Source: Brevibacillus sp. DP1.3A (GTDB lineage Bacteria; Bacillota; Bacilli; Brevibacillales; Brevibacillaceae). Taken from it: DNA of 64,000 nucleotides. The translations under genes and the position numbers were made by a program. The notes beneath the pieces are model-generated. The model saw only the letters and a program-made list of their open reading frames with translations. It was not told where the DNA came from and did no database searches. Location: contig NZ_CP085876.1 of NCBI RefSeq assembly GCF_013284245.2, positions 3,021,001-3,085,000 of the forward strand. The letters are read 5' to 3'. Positions 9,579-36,300 of this stretch are shown piece after piece; positions within the stretch are counted from its first letter, which is position 1, and every line of letters begins with the position of its first letter.

Positions 9579-9624
9579 AAAGGCTTCCACCTCTCATTAC
9601 AAAGAGCGGGTGAAAGCCTTTTTT
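9579..9624 (+). terminator. Terminator of the phosphatase gene
   Basis: AAAGGCTTCCACC pairs with GGGTGAAAGCCTTT with one or two mismatches, and a T run follows. It marks the left border of the biosynthetic locus. Confidence 0.85.
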
Positions 9625-9933
9625 GATGTGCGTCAAGATAAGTTCAGAGTAATATTGTAATGAATTTTATTTAAATAAATTGCAAAAATTAATAATTAAA
9701 GGCTTGTCTTCTAATATTTGGGATAGTAAAATATTCCCAACTCACTCATATTCTTATTGTTTATCATCATATTAGCCCACGTGAATATTTGCAAATCAAT
9801 GACCAATTTCCCCTGCCATACTCGCTGCAATGTGACCGTTACTCTAATTGTCGCTCTTATTCCACTCCCAGAAAAGACAAAAGAACCAGCCATTAAAAAA
9901 AACTTTGATCGATACATTCATTCCTGGAAAAAG

Positions 9934-9972
9934 GTAAGAATCACCCATCTCATTATGGCGATGGTTTCTTAC
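9934..9972 (+). repeat. Inverted repeat (hairpin) in the leader
   Basis: GTAAGAA (9934-9940) pairs with TTCTTAC (9966-9972), and inside it CCATC (9945-9949) pairs with GATGG (9960-9964). This gives a two-part stem with a ten-base loop. No T run follows, so it is not a standard terminator. Confidence 0.55.
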
Positions 9973-10079
9973 TGTTTAACACTTCAAGAAAAATCAATAA
10001 ATGGAAATGAAAGTAAGTAGCGTATTTCTGGTCGCTGCATTCAAAAGTGCGGAAAGAAAAGGAATTGGCTGAATTTTGT

Positions 10080-10158
10080 TTCCGGGTAAAGGTTCCTAAT
10101 ATTCAGAATGGAATAGCTGTTTTCTTATTCCGGGTACCAGCCTATCTGCTACCCGGAA
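10080..10158 (+). repeat. Three copies of TTCCGGGTA forming alternative hairpins
   Basis: TTCCGGGTA occurs at 10080-10088 and 10128-10136, and its exact complement TACCCGGAA at 10150-10158. The second and third copies make a nine-pair stem that can be extended with flanking AGC/GCT pairing; the first copy could pair with the same right arm. The arrangement allows two mutually exclusive stems about 160 bases before the synthetase start. Confidence 0.55.
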
Positions 10159-10282
10159 AAGAAAGCGGGGGACAGGCGATTCATACAACGAGTCACGGCT
10201 TGGGGAAATTCACTTCTCTTGTATACACGTGGGGAGCAAGAGGGAGCATTTGGAGTGGTTATGCTCACCAGGCAAGTGCTAG

Positions 10283-25879
<15,597 letters not shown>

Positions 25880-25895
25880 TAGATGGTGATGAGGT

Positions 25896-28800
25896 TTGAA
25901 TGGTGTTCAGATAAAAAATATATACCGCTTGACACCTATGCAAGAAGGCATGCTGTATCACTTTATCCTTCATCCTGAATCAGAGGTTCACTTCGAACAA
26001 ACGGTGATTACGATGGAGGAGTCGTTGCGGCTTGATCTCCTTGATCAGAGCTTTCACGACCTCGTCGAAAGATTCGATATCCTGCGAACAGTCTTTCACT
26101 ATAAAGAAAGTAAAAAGCCTCTGCAAATCGTGTTGAAGCAAAGAGAAGCAGCTATTCAGATTGAGGACATCTCTGACCTGACTCAGGATGAACAAGAAGC
26201 ATTTGTGGAGCAATTTCTTGTAAGGGATCGGAGCAAGAGATTTGATCTGGAGAAAGATCTGTTGTTTCGGATTACCGTTATGAAATTGAGTGAATCAAAA
26301 TACAAGATGGTGTGGAGCTTCCACCATATTATTATGGATGGCTGGTGCTTGGGGATTGTCGCCAAAGACTTTTTCCATATCTATCGCTCTTATCTTCAAA
26401 ATAAGAAGGCTGAGTTGGCTCCACCGTATTCGTTCAGTAGCTATGTCACTTGGCTTGGCAAGCAAAACAAACAAGAGGGACTCTCGTTCTGGCGAGATAG
26501 TCTGGACGGATTTGATCAGCAATCTCCTTTACCGGTTGAATATATTTCAACCGGTAAGGGGTACCAACGAGAAGCGATTGTGTTTCGCATTGATCAGGAA
26601 ACGACTGCGCGTTTGGAGCAGATAGCGAGATCAAATGATGTGACACTGAGCATCGTCTTTCATTCCCTCTGGGGATTGTTGTTGCAACGATACAATTATG
26701 CCAATGATGTTGTCTTCGGATCAGTCGTTTCGGGTCGTCCCTCTGAGCTCGTTGGCGTGGAAGAAATGGTTGGATTGTTTGTCAATACGATCCCAATGCG
26801 AATTCGCAGTGAAGGCAAACAGACATTTTCGGAGCTACTTCGGCAGGTGCAACAGTTCTCCACAGCCACAAGCAGCTACCAATACTTGTCTCTGGCCGAT
26901 ATTCAGTCCGAAACCGCATTAAAACAAAACCTGATTCAGCATCTCATGGTCTTTGAAAACTATCCATTGACGGAGGAGGCATTCGACGAAGATGGAAAAG
27001 GCGGTTTATTCGGAATCACGGATGTCCAAGGATATGAGCAAACCAGCTACGACTTCAACTTGTGCATTATTCCTGGAAAGGAATTAGAAATTCACTTTAT
27101 TTATAATGCACTTGCTTACAGCGATGCCTACCTGCAAAGAGTGCAAGCGCACTTGAATCAGTTGATTCAAAGTGTCGTCCGCAATCCCGACCAGCCGCTT
27201 GCAAAAATGCAAATGGTCACGGACGAGGAGCAGGCTCTCATTCTGCAACAATGGAATGACACGGAGATGCTGGTTGATCAAACGCTAACCATTGACCAGC
27301 TTTTTAAGGAACAGGTCAAAAAGGGACCGCATCACATTGCCGTGGTCGATCAGGAAGGCACCTACACGTATCAGGAATTAGATGACAAATCCGATGCGCT
27401 GGCCCACGTGCTGCGTGAGAAAGGGGTACAACCAGGGAGCATTGTTGCTGTAATGGTGGAGCGCTCTACTGCTTACAGCCTCGCCATCTTGGCTGTTTTA
27501 AAAGCGGGCGGTGCCTTTCTCCCAATCAGTACCGACCATCCGAGTGAACGGATCAGCTATATGATCGAAGATAGCGGGGCCAGTATTGTTTTGGTCCATG
27601 ATCCGACTGTAGCGTATGCAGAGCGTATTCTCCCTGCAGCAACGTTGATCAATCTTGATGATAGGAGCGTTTACAACGGCGTTACATCTGATGTACAGAC
27701 CCTTCATCGTTCCAGTGACCTTGCCTACGTCATTTATACATCCGGGTCAACGGGGAAGCCAAAGGGGGTAAGGCTGCACCACGTCGGAATCGCCAACCTC
27801 CAACAGTTTTTCATTAACGATCTCGGTATCACCCAAAAGGACAAGGTGTTGCAGTTTGCCAGCATCTCCTTTGATGCCTCTGTCTGGGAGTTTACGATGG
27901 GGGTATTGACGGGGGCGAGATTGGTTATTGTTTCAAAGGATGTCGTACTCGATCCGCAGGCTTTTAGTGAGTATATGCTGCGGCATGAAGTAACAGTCGC
28001 GACACTTCCGCCTACCTTTGTGACGTATTTGGAGCCTGGAAATTTCCCGAAATTGAAAACGTTAATCACCGCAGGTTCCGCAGCAAACTGGGAGCTTGTC
28101 CATAAATGGAGCGCGCATTGCCGATACATCAACGCATACGGTCCAACCGAAACAACGATTTGTGCAACGACCTGGACGTATGAAGGGCAAGAGAAGCTGC
28201 CGCAGCAAGTGCCAATTGGAAAGCCCATTGCCAACACAAAAGTATACGTGTTAGATGCGCATGGTCATTTGCAGCCCCAGGGAATTCCTGGTGAGTTGGC
28301 AATCGCGGGTATTAGTGTCGCTGATGGCTACATCAATCGCGAGGAATTGACGAACGAGAAATTTGTGGCAGATCCGTTTATTGCTGGTTCGAGGCTCTAC
28401 AAGACGGGAGATATGGTGAAATGGCTTGCGGATGGAAGTCTGGAATATTTGGGGCGAATGGACAACCAGGTCAAGATACGTGGTTTTCGTATCGAGCTTG
28501 ATGAGATTGAAAACGTGATCCTATCCCAGGCAGGAGTGAAGGAAGCGGTCGTGTTGGCCAAAAAAGAGCAGGGAGGAGATGCCTGCCTGATCGCTTATCT
28601 GGTCTGGGAGCAGCCTGAGTGGAACAGAGATTTGCGTCAGGAGCTTTTGACCACCCTTCCGGCCTATATGGTACCAACGTATATCCACGTCCTTGAGAGA
28701 ATGCCTGTAACACCGAATGGAAAAATAGATCGAAAAGCATTGCCTGAGCCTGTCATGATCCGGGAGGCGAGTAAGCAACTGAATCCACCTGTTACAGAGC

Positions 28801-30620
28801 AGGAGATTAGGTTGGCAGAAATCTGGAAAGAAGTGCTCGACCTACAGGAAATCAGTGTGGATGACCATTTTTATGATCTGGGCGGGCACTCTATCAAAGC
28901 GATCCAACTGGTAGCGCGACTTCATAAGGAAGGCATAGAAGTGAAGATTCAAACGATCTTCCAATACGATACAGTTAGAGCGCTAGCCGGATATTTAGAT
29001 ACAGTAAACCGGATTCGCACTACAAAAGCGCAAGATAAAAAAGAGCTGGAAACCTTGATCTACGATCATTTTCAAGTACGAAGCAACTATGTAGAGGTGC
29101 CCTTCGGCAGCAAGCACCGAGCTATTCTGTACGTGGAGGAAAATGCGCGGGACAAACACGAAGAAATACTGTCCTTATTGCGTAGGTCTTGTGATCCTGC
29201 GATTCAGCCGCACGCCATTCAATATCTGAATCTCTCGCAAAAAGCAGGGGAAAAAGAGAGGAATCATTTCCAAGAGGCTACACTTGATGAGAAGGAAACC
29301 CTGTTATGGCAGGAGCGCATCGTCAACGACCTCGATCAGAAGCTACTTCTTTATTCGGAGGCAATCGTCAATCAGCAGACTTTTATCCGACAGCCGCTGT
29401 CACCTTCACAGCGCTATCATGTACAGGAAAAGGACATTTCTGGAACAGTGATTCGCTTTGAGCGGATGATCGATCCTAAGACACTGGAAAAAGCCTTCCT
29501 CTACGTCCTGGAGCGGCATCATTTACTGCGATGCACGTTGGCTTTTGAGGAAGAAGAGCTGTATTGGAAAGAATATCCTTGCCCTCGTGAAATTGCGCTC
29601 CCTGTTGTTGATGTATCGGGTGAATCAGATGACAGAAAAGAAGCGGTGCGCCATCTTTTGCTGAGCGAATATTTTTACAAGCAGCATGATTCGATCGGAT
29701 CTTTGTCATACAAAGTGATCTTGCTGAAAGAGAGCGAGAAAGAGTACTCGTTCATATTCCCGGCATCGCATCTCATTTTTGATTTGATCAGCAGTGAAGT
29801 TCTGCAAAACGATATGAACCTGTATTACGAAGCGTTGGAAAATGGCACAGACCTCTCGAAACATGATCGGAATACGTATTGGGACTTTGTCCGGCAAATT
29901 ACTAGAGGTCCAGTCGGAATCGAAGATCAGCAGCTCATGGAGGAATTCGATCTTCACGCATTTGAAAATAGTCTTCTGTCCATAGAAAGACAGCTCGAAT
30001 CTTCATCCGCTTTGGACGGCTACACGATTGTTACCTGCGAAGTGGATATGGACAACCCGCAGGAGACAGAAAATGCGCGGATTCCGATTGCTCTTTTAGC
30101 CAGATTTTGCGAAAGAAGTTATGGAGTCCACAAGGCACCCGTCTTCCTCATGAACTTCGGCAGATCCTTTATGGGGAACCATTACTTCGATGTGCTTGGC
30201 GAGTGCATCGATCATATTCCGCTTCATATTGATCCGGCGTGGAGTCTGGATGAGTTGGAAACGCATGTAAAGGTTCGGTTGGATCTCGCAAAGGAGAGGA
30301 ACATCCATTTCACCAATCTCGTGCAAAATCCTGACGTAACGGAAAACTATCCTCTTTCCCATCATTCACTCATCCGATCCATGCAGATGACACCTATTAT
30401 TTGCAACTTTCTGGGTGAGCAGAACAAGAGTCAACCAAGTGAATACGATTACCTGTTTATAAAAGGCAAGAAGCGTATTCTCTTTGAGGCTTCCTATACA
30501 TCCACGGGCAAAATGACTATTTTTATGGCGTTGCCATATCGCGAGGATGAAAGGAAGCTGCGAGTGATCTTAGAAGAGGAAGCGAAAAAATTGATAGGGA
30601 TGTCTTTAGTCATACGCTAA
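25896..30620 (+). CDS. NRPS: C-A(Phe)-PCP with terminal condensation-like domain
   Basis: This 1,574-residue synthetase starts 16 bases after the first one ends; the TTG is the only start available after an in-frame stop at 25890. The N-terminus (IYRLTPMQEGMLYH) is the acceptor-docking/C-domain opening typical of condensation domains that take a D-residue donor, consistent with the epimerase ending the previous protein; its active motif is HHIIMDG (143-149). The A domain (about 455-955) has pocket residues DAWTIAAICK from Asp660 on, identical to the gramicidin S/tyrocidine phenylalanine code. The PCP Ser is 999 (LGGHSI). After a linker of about 120 residues, residues 1165-1570 form a C-like domain. 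Its active motif is S1291-H1292-LIF-D1296-L instead of HHxxxDG. There is no thioesterase, reductase or epimerase. It probably adds L-Phe and then releases the chain by an unusual route. Confidence 0.93.
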   Translation: MNGVQIKNIYRLTPMQEGMLYHFILHPESEVHFEQTVITMEESLRLDLLDQSFHDLVERFDILRTVFHYKESKKPLQIVLKQREAAIQIEDISDLTQDEQEAFVEQFLVRDRSKRFDLEKDLLFRITVMKLSESKYKMVWSFHHIIMDGWCLGIVAKDFFHIYRSYLQNKKAELAPPYSFSSYVTWLGKQNKQEGLSFWRDSLDGFDQQSPLPVEYISTGKGYQREAIVFRIDQETTARLEQIARSNDVTLSIVFHSLWGLLLQRYNYANDVVFGSVVSGRPSELVGVEEMVGLFVNTIPMRIRSEGKQTFSELLRQVQQFSTATSSYQYLSLADIQSETALKQNLIQHLMVFENYPLTEEAFDEDGKGGLFGITDVQGYEQTSYDFNLCIIPGKELEIHFIYNALAYSDAYLQRVQAHLNQLIQSVVRNPDQPLAKMQMVTDEEQALILQQWNDTEMLVDQTLTIDQLFKEQVKKGPHHIAVVDQEGTYTYQELDDKSDALAHVLREKGVQPGSIVAVMVERSTAYSLAILAVLKAGGAFLPISTDHPSERISYMIEDSGASIVLVHDPTVAYAERILPAATLINLDDRSVYNGVTSDVQTLHRSSDLAYVIYTSGSTGKPKGVRLHHVGIANLQQFFINDLGITQKDKVLQFASISFDASVWEFTMGVLTGARLVIVSKDVVLDPQAFSEYMLRHEVTVATLPPTFVTYLEPGNFPKLKTLITAGSAANWELVHKWSAHCRYINAYGPTETTICATTWTYEGQEKLPQQVPIGKPIANTKVYVLDAHGHLQPQGIPGELAIAGISVADGYINREELTNEKFVADPFIAGSRLYKTGDMVKWLADGSLEYLGRMDNQVKIRGFRIELDEIENVILSQAGVKEAVVLAKKEQGGDACLIAYLVWEQPEWNRDLRQELLTTLPAYMVPTYIHVLERMPVTPNGKIDRKALPEPVMIREASKQLNPPVTEQEIRLAEIWKEVLDLQEISVDDHFYDLGGHSIKAIQLVARLHKEGIEVKIQTIFQYDTVRALAGYLDTVNRIRTTKAQDKKELETLIYDHFQVRSNYVEVPFGSKHRAILYVEENARDKHEEILSLLRRSCDPAIQPHAIQYLNLSQKAGEKERNHFQEATLDEKETLLWQERIVNDLDQKLLLYSEAIVNQQTFIRQPLSPSQRYHVQEKDISGTVIRFERMIDPKTLEKAFLYVLERHHLLRCTLAFEEEELYWKEYPCPREIALPVVDVSGESDDRKEAVRHLLLSEYFYKQHDSIGSLSYKVILLKESEKEYSFIFPASHLIFDLISSEVLQNDMNLYYEALENGTDLSKHDRNTYWDFVRQITRGPVGIEDQQLMEEFDLHAFENSLLSIERQLESSSALDGYTIVTCEVDMDNPQETENARIPIALLARFCERSYGVHKAPVFLMNFGRSFMGNHYFDVLGECIDHIPLHIDPAWSLDELETHVKVRLDLAKERNIHFTNLVQNPDVTENYPLSHHSLIRSMQMTPIICNFLGEQNKSQPSEYDYLFIKGKKRILFEASYTSTGKMTIFMALPYREDERKLRVILEEEAKKLIGMSLVIR

Positions 30621-30758
30621 GAGTCGCCTAGGCATCGTATTGGAAATCGGCAGATGGATTCCGCTCTATTCCGGGTTTATTGTCCGTGGGGTGTAGCGGG
30701 TTCATCTTGCCGAAATATAGATCTTCACCTAGAGGGATTACAATTCAGGGAGGTTAAG

Positions 30759-32042
30759 ATGGGCAACCAAACATACGGATACGGATTAAATATTTTTCTC
30801 TTTTCTTTTACGCGTTTCATTACAGAATTAGGTAGCGGTGTCTACAAATTTGCTCTTGCCCTGTACATTGCGGATGTGACGGGTTCTTCCGCTGCATTTG
30901 CAACTGTTTTGGGCTTTTCGTACTTGCCAGGGGTGCTGATTAATATTTTTGCAGGCGCCTATATTGATAGACACAACAAGAAAACAATCATGGTTGTCAC
31001 CGAGCTGCTAAGCGGTGCGCTCGTTCTCTTGTTTTTACTGTTTTTCCTTCAGTTTCCCACGAATCTATGGCTATTTGTCGGATACGCCTTCGTGATCAGT
31101 ACCATTCAGGCCTTTACGTATCTCGCTTTGCAAGCATCCATTCCTGAGCTGGTAGACGAAGAAAGAGTAGGAAGTATGAACTCTATTTATCAAGCGATCA
31201 GTGCCATTCTCAATGTAGCGGGTCCTTTGGTAGGGGCGGTTGCCTATGGGTTAGTCGGGATGGAAATGATTTTGCTGATTGATGGCCTTTCTTTTATCGG
31301 AGCAGGGATCATGCAGATGTTCCTCCGTTTCCGCAAGACCGAGGTTGTACAGGAGACAACGCAAAGCTATATAGAAACAATCAAGGAAGTCTTCCAATAT
31401 ATTCGTGAACAGGTCGTCATCAAGTACTTGTTCCTGATTTTCCTTGTGCTCAACTTTATTTTCCCTCCGCTCATGTATGTAGGGCTGCTGCATATTGCCT
31501 ATCGAGTCGAAAAAGTATCGATGGAGCAATTCTCCTTTATTCAGTCCTCCTGGTTTATCGGGATCATTATCGGAGCGGCTATTGTCTCTATGAAAAAGGT
31601 GAGCAAATACGTTGAGAATAAAATCTTCCTTTTGATTCAAGTGCAAGGGATTCTCTTGATGACGTGGGTATTTCCTATTTTTGTTCCGGAAACGAGTAAC
31701 GCCTCGTGGATCATTACGGGCGTGTTTGTCGGGATTTTATTGGTCTCCGCCATCTTCAACTCCATGGGGAACATCCCGATCTTTACCTTTGTTCAATTGA
31801 ACACGCCTGAGCATTTGCGTGCCAGCATGTTTGGTGTGGTCGGGACATTTACCGGAGTGGCCGTACCGTTTGGGATCTGGTTGTACGGTATTTTACTGGA
31901 GGCCGTTTATTGGCCGTATCTCTTGTTGGCCTCAGGTGCCGTCATTTTCGTGATCGCCTTGATCGCTCATCTGAACAAACAAGTGAGTCAATACTTTAAG
32001 AAAAAAGAAGAACAGGTGGTTGCGACAGACAAGTCTGCTTGA
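30759..32042 (+). CDS. MFS transporter, MFS_3/macrolide-efflux type
   Basis: This is a 427-residue membrane protein with about 12 hydrophobic segments. It has the loop motif YIDRHNKK between segments 2 and 3 and a helix-rich end typical of the TIGR00900/MFS_3 group, which includes macrolide and peptide-antibiotic exporters often found beside NRPS genes. The ATG at 30759 has CAGGGAGG five bases upstream. The frame is open to 30654, but that extension has no ribosome site. It lies 138 bases after the second synthetase and is read with it, so export of the product or of an intermediate is the likely role (inference from context). Confidence 0.85.
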   Translation: MGNQTYGYGLNIFLFSFTRFITELGSGVYKFALALYIADVTGSSAAFATVLGFSYLPGVLINIFAGAYIDRHNKKTIMVVTELLSGALVLLFLLFFLQFPTNLWLFVGYAFVISTIQAFTYLALQASIPELVDEERVGSMNSIYQAISAILNVAGPLVGAVAYGLVGMEMILLIDGLSFIGAGIMQMFLRFRKTEVVQETTQSYIETIKEVFQYIREQVVIKYLFLIFLVLNFIFPPLMYVGLLHIAYRVEKVSMEQFSFIQSSWFIGIIIGAAIVSMKKVSKYVENKIFLLIQVQGILLMTWVFPIFVPETSNASWIITGVFVGILLVSAIFNSMGNIPIFTFVQLNTPEHLRASMFGVVGTFTGVAVPFGIWLYGILLEAVYWPYLLLASGAVIFVIALIAHLNKQVSQYFKKKEEQVVATDKSA

Positions 32043-32124
32043 GCAAGGTCACAATAACGAGAGAGAGAATATGATGTCAGCTTCATTCAAAAAGACAATG
32101 ACAAAACTACTTGGAGGACTCTAC

Positions 32125-33339
32125 GTGAAGAGTATGCACTATGTCGTTTTGACCGTTGTACTGATGTTCATCACGGGGTGTGGAGTGGAAACGAAACAGG
32201 AAACGGAGCAAACCAAACAAAAGATCGTGCAGGTGCACACCGTAAAACAGACGGATTCCTTGCCGATACCACTTACTGCTTTCGTTGAATACAAACAGGA
32301 GAGCCATTTAGCCTTTGGGGCTTCTGGTACGATTGAACGAATGAACGTAACAAAAGGGGCAAAGGTGACACAGGGCCAGGTATTAAGTTCATTAAATACG
32401 AACTATTATCAAAAAGGGCTGGAAGCGGCACAAAGCCAGGTTCAAAGCGCATCTGCGTTGCGTTCAAAAACGTTGCAAGGAGCAAGCGCCGATCTCATCA
32501 GCAAACAACGCTTGGCAGTGGACAGCCAGGAAAAGCGCATGAAGGATGCGCAACGGAAATGGGAGACAGCCCAAGAGCTGTTTAAGGGTGCCGCTATTTC
32601 GCAGAGTGAGCTGGACAGTGCACAGTCGGAAAAAGAGCAAAACGAGATTTCGCTACAAGAGGCGCGAATTACGTTGGATAAGTTGCTAAAGGGTGCGGAA
32701 GTCAACGAGATTGCCAGTGCAGATGCCGATTTGAAACAAGCGGCCAGTGATGTAGAGCTCGCAAAGAAAACCCTTCAAGAAACGCAACTCGTCGCGCCAT
32801 TTAGCGGAACGGTCATCGATGTGACCCAAAAGGCAGGTAGTCTTGCCCAGCCAGGTGAAAGTATCATTCACCTGGTTGATAGCTCGGATGTGAAGCTGAA
32901 GGTCGATGTCCCATTGGATGTGATGGAAAACTACAAGCAAGGGGACACGGTGCCTGTGGCAGTGGAGGGAAAGGGCAAAAGTAAAGGGACCATTACATTT
33001 ATCTCACCTGTACTTAACCAGGAAACGGGAAAGTATCTTGTAGAGATAGCTGTTTCCAATAAAGACAACGTGTTGATCGAGGGGATGGTCGCGACTGTAG
33101 AGATGGCACGCAAAGTGAACGGAATGCTCGTTCCCGTCCAAAGCGTGGGCAATAAGGAAACACAGCGCTTCGTCATGGTTGTCGAGAATGGTGTAATCAA
33201 GAGACGCGACGTGCAAGTGGGACAAATTGTTGGAAATAACGTCGAGATTCTATCGGGCCTTCAGTCAGGTAATCAAATCCTAATCTCCGGCATAACGTAC
33301 TACGCCGAAGGAGAAGTCGTTACGGTGAAAGGGGAGTAA
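32125..33339 (+). CDS. RND efflux adaptor lipoprotein (membrane fusion protein)
   Basis: This 404-residue protein is of the HlyD/AcrA adaptor family. GTG at 32125 is chosen because GGAGG lies seven bases before it and the product then begins with a lipoprotein signal (VKSMHYVVLTVVLMFITGC) with lipobox ITGC. Upstream starts at 32020 or 32071 would bury this signal. A biotinyl/lipoyl-like half-motif (GTIERMNVTKGAKVTQGQVL) precedes a helical hairpin (about residues 95-200), followed by the second half-motif (GTVIDVTQKAGSLAQPGESI) and a beta-barrel. It is the partner of the RND permease three bases downstream. Confidence 0.9.
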   Translation: MKSMHYVVLTVVLMFITGCGVETKQETEQTKQKIVQVHTVKQTDSLPIPLTAFVEYKQESHLAFGASGTIERMNVTKGAKVTQGQVLSSLNTNYYQKGLEAAQSQVQSASALRSKTLQGASADLISKQRLAVDSQEKRMKDAQRKWETAQELFKGAAISQSELDSAQSEKEQNEISLQEARITLDKLLKGAEVNEIASADADLKQAASDVELAKKTLQETQLVAPFSGTVIDVTQKAGSLAQPGESIIHLVDSSDVKLKVDVPLDVMENYKQGDTVPVAVEGKGKSKGTITFISPVLNQETGKYLVEIAVSNKDNVLIEGMVATVEMARKVNGMLVPVQSVGNKETQRFVMVVENGVIKRRDVQVGQIVGNNVEILSGLQSGNQILISGITYYAEGEVVTVKGE

Positions 33340-33342
33340 CCG

Positions 33343-36300
33343 ATGGACAAGGTCATTCTCTTTTTGCTGAAACGAAAAGTGATCCTCTATTTGTGCACAT
33401 TCCTCATCGTGCTTACCGGAATCGGTGCTCTCTTTTCTTTCAACGTGGAGCTTGTACCGAAAACGAATTTGCCTTGGATTGAAGTGAATATTTCAGGAGG
33501 AGCGCTGCCGCCTGAAGAGATGGTGGAAAAGGTCACGAAAAAAATAGAGCAGGAATTGAAATCTGTGGCTGGGATTAAAAGTTTCTCATCGAAAACAGGG
33601 ACGGGGTTTTCTGGCATCTCGATCCTTGCAGAAGATGGGGAAGGTGAAAAGGTCAAGCAAGAGACACAAAATATTGTGAATCGGCTGCGCAACGATTTTC
33701 CCAAAGTAGTAGATACCGTAACAGTCACTCAAACGAATTTGGGTGATGAGGACTTAATCGACTACGCAATGGTGGGTGCCGATACACAGACCATGCTCAC
33801 CTTGCTGAAGACGACCATTAAGGATCGAATAGAATCCGTCCCGGGTGTGAAGGAAGTGGTCGTATCTGAGGACGGTTTTGAAAATAAGGTTGCGATAACA
33901 TTTCGTCCTGAACGGCTTACTGCCTATCGAACGACAGCAGCGGATGTGGTTGGTCAGCTACAGGGTGCCAATTGGAAAAAAGCTGTGGGGATATTGGAAA
34001 ATCCCGGGTTCGACACCGTTGTGATGATTGACAACAGTTTGAAAAATGTAGAAGAATTCAAAGCCATTTTGATCAAGACACCCAAGGGCAAGGTTGCACT
34101 CGAACAATTGGCAACGGTGAGTGACTTGCGTGGAAGCGTGAAGGACGCTATTTCCATGACAGAAGGAAACCTCTTTGTGCAAATCAGTGTGAAGCGCGCT
34201 GCGGGGAGTGACCTGATCACTACACAGAAAAAAGTCGAGGAAGTTGTGAGGCAAATTAATGATGAGGCGGGCGGAAACTACGAGCTGAGAGTCATGTTTG
34301 AATCCGTCTCCTTCATTAAAAAAGCGATCACCAATTTGAGTCGAGATGTTGTCATCGGGGGAATATTGGCAATTCTCGTACTCTGGGTATTCCTGCGAAA
34401 TTGGCGTGTGACGATGGTCATTGCAACGACGCTGCCTCTCTCCATCCTGATGACATTCATCGCTCTAAAAGCTGCCGGATACAACATTGACATGGTGGTA
34501 TTGATATCACTGAGTTTGTCAATTGGATTGATTGTTGATGCCGCGATCGTTGTTCTGGAGAGTATTTATCATTTGAGAGAAAAGGGAATGCAGCTGAAAC
34601 AGGCCATCGTTCAGGGCTCAAAAGAAGTCATAGCACCTGTTTTTGCATCCCAATTAACCTTGATTATTGTGTTTTTACCGCTTGTGGTCGCGGATTTTGA
34701 GCAGTGGTTGAAGCCTATTCTTCATACCATTGCGTTTACCGTTACGTCTACCATTCTTGCGTCTACGATTGCAGCTTTTCTGTTTGTTCCGATTTTTTCC
34801 GAGCGTTTTCTTCAACATGATAAACAGTTGCAGACCCGTAGTGAAAAAGGGAAAAATCGGGTTGCTTCTCTCTTTCAGCGATTACTGTTGTTAACCCTTC
34901 GTCATCGAATTCTCACATTGCTGGTGGCTCTTGCGGTGTTTGTAGGGGCCTTGAGTCTCTTCCCATTGATTAAAATAGGAAATGGCTTGAATGCCAATGA
35001 GAATCAAATTTTTGCCACGCTAACGATGCCCGATGGCACTAGCTTGGAACAGGCGCGAACAGCGGCAGTTGAAGCGGAAAAAGCTTTGAGAGAGTTGTCC
35101 GATGTGAATCAAGTCTTTTTTACAGCAAAGAAAGAGACAGTAGAGTTAAATATTACGTTAGTTACCAAATCGCAACGAACGCAAGAGAAAGAAGAATTTA
35201 TGCAAGAAGTAAACGGTCGCTTGAATGCGATTGACGGTGTGGAACAAACGAGTATGACATTTGGATTCTCAGGTAAATCGGCACCTATTGAGTTGCAGGT
35301 TGCGGGCGAAGATTTGGAGGTTTCCCGGTCGATTTCCACAAAGGTAGAAGAAATGCTGGGGAGCATCCCCGGTGTAGTCAATATTCGTAATGACTTTGAA
35401 AGAGGGAAAGAAAAAGTAACGCTGACACCGAATCAGGAGGCATTGTCTCAATTACAGGTTGACTCAGAATCATTGGACAGCCAAATCAGCGTGCTGCTTG
35501 GGGAGCAGCCCCTTTCCACAATCAGTCAAAATGGCATCGAAACCTCGATTGTTGCCAGATTTCCAGAGACATGGGTGACACATCCTGACCAACTCCAGCA
35601 GATTATGATACGAACAGGAACAGGTTCACAGGTTCCATTACACGAGCTGGTCGATTTCCATTTCAGCAAATCTCCCATTACGATCAAACATGAAAAAGGA
35701 GAACAAATCATCACGGTATCAGCCGAACTGTTGGGTACAGATATTGGTACGGCGGGCAGACAAATAAATGAGAAGCTGGGTACAGTGGAATTGCCCGCTG
35801 GATACAAGATCGAGATAGCTGGCGATTTGAAGGAACAGAATAACACCTTTACGCAAGGAATCATCGTCTTGGTAGCGGTCGTCTCCCTCATCTATGTGAT
35901 TATGGTGGCGCAGTTTGGGAGATTATCTCAGCCGTTTATTATTATGCTGTCGTTGCCTATGGCCTTGGTGGGAGTCATTCTCGGATTCGTGGTCACGCAG
36001 CGAACCTTTGGTGAGATGGCGATGATTGGGCTCGTCATGCTGGTAGGAATTGTTGTTTCCAATGCGATTCTGTTAATTGACAGAATCAATCTGCTCCGTT
36101 CACGGGGGATGGGGTTGGAAGAAGCGATTGTACAGGGCACGCGAGATCGTGTTCGTCCGGTAATCATGACCAAGCTGACCGCGATACTCGGTATGCTGCC
36201 GATGGGACTCGCTGTTGCGGAAGGTGCGGAATTAGAAGCGCCGCTTGCTACCGGGGTAATTGCGGGATTGATTTTCCATACACTCGTAACGCTTGTATTG

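Noticed and set aside
29391..30620. Terminal domain of the second synthetase as a thioesterase or epimerase
   Set aside because: No GxSxG motif for a thioesterase and none of the epimerase motifs (EGHGRE, NYLGQFD) are present; the segment pattern is that of a C domain.
30654..30758. N-terminal extension of the MFS protein from 30654
   Set aside because: The extension has no ribosome site, contains no hydrophobic segment, and the ATG at 30759 is preceded by CAGGGAGG.
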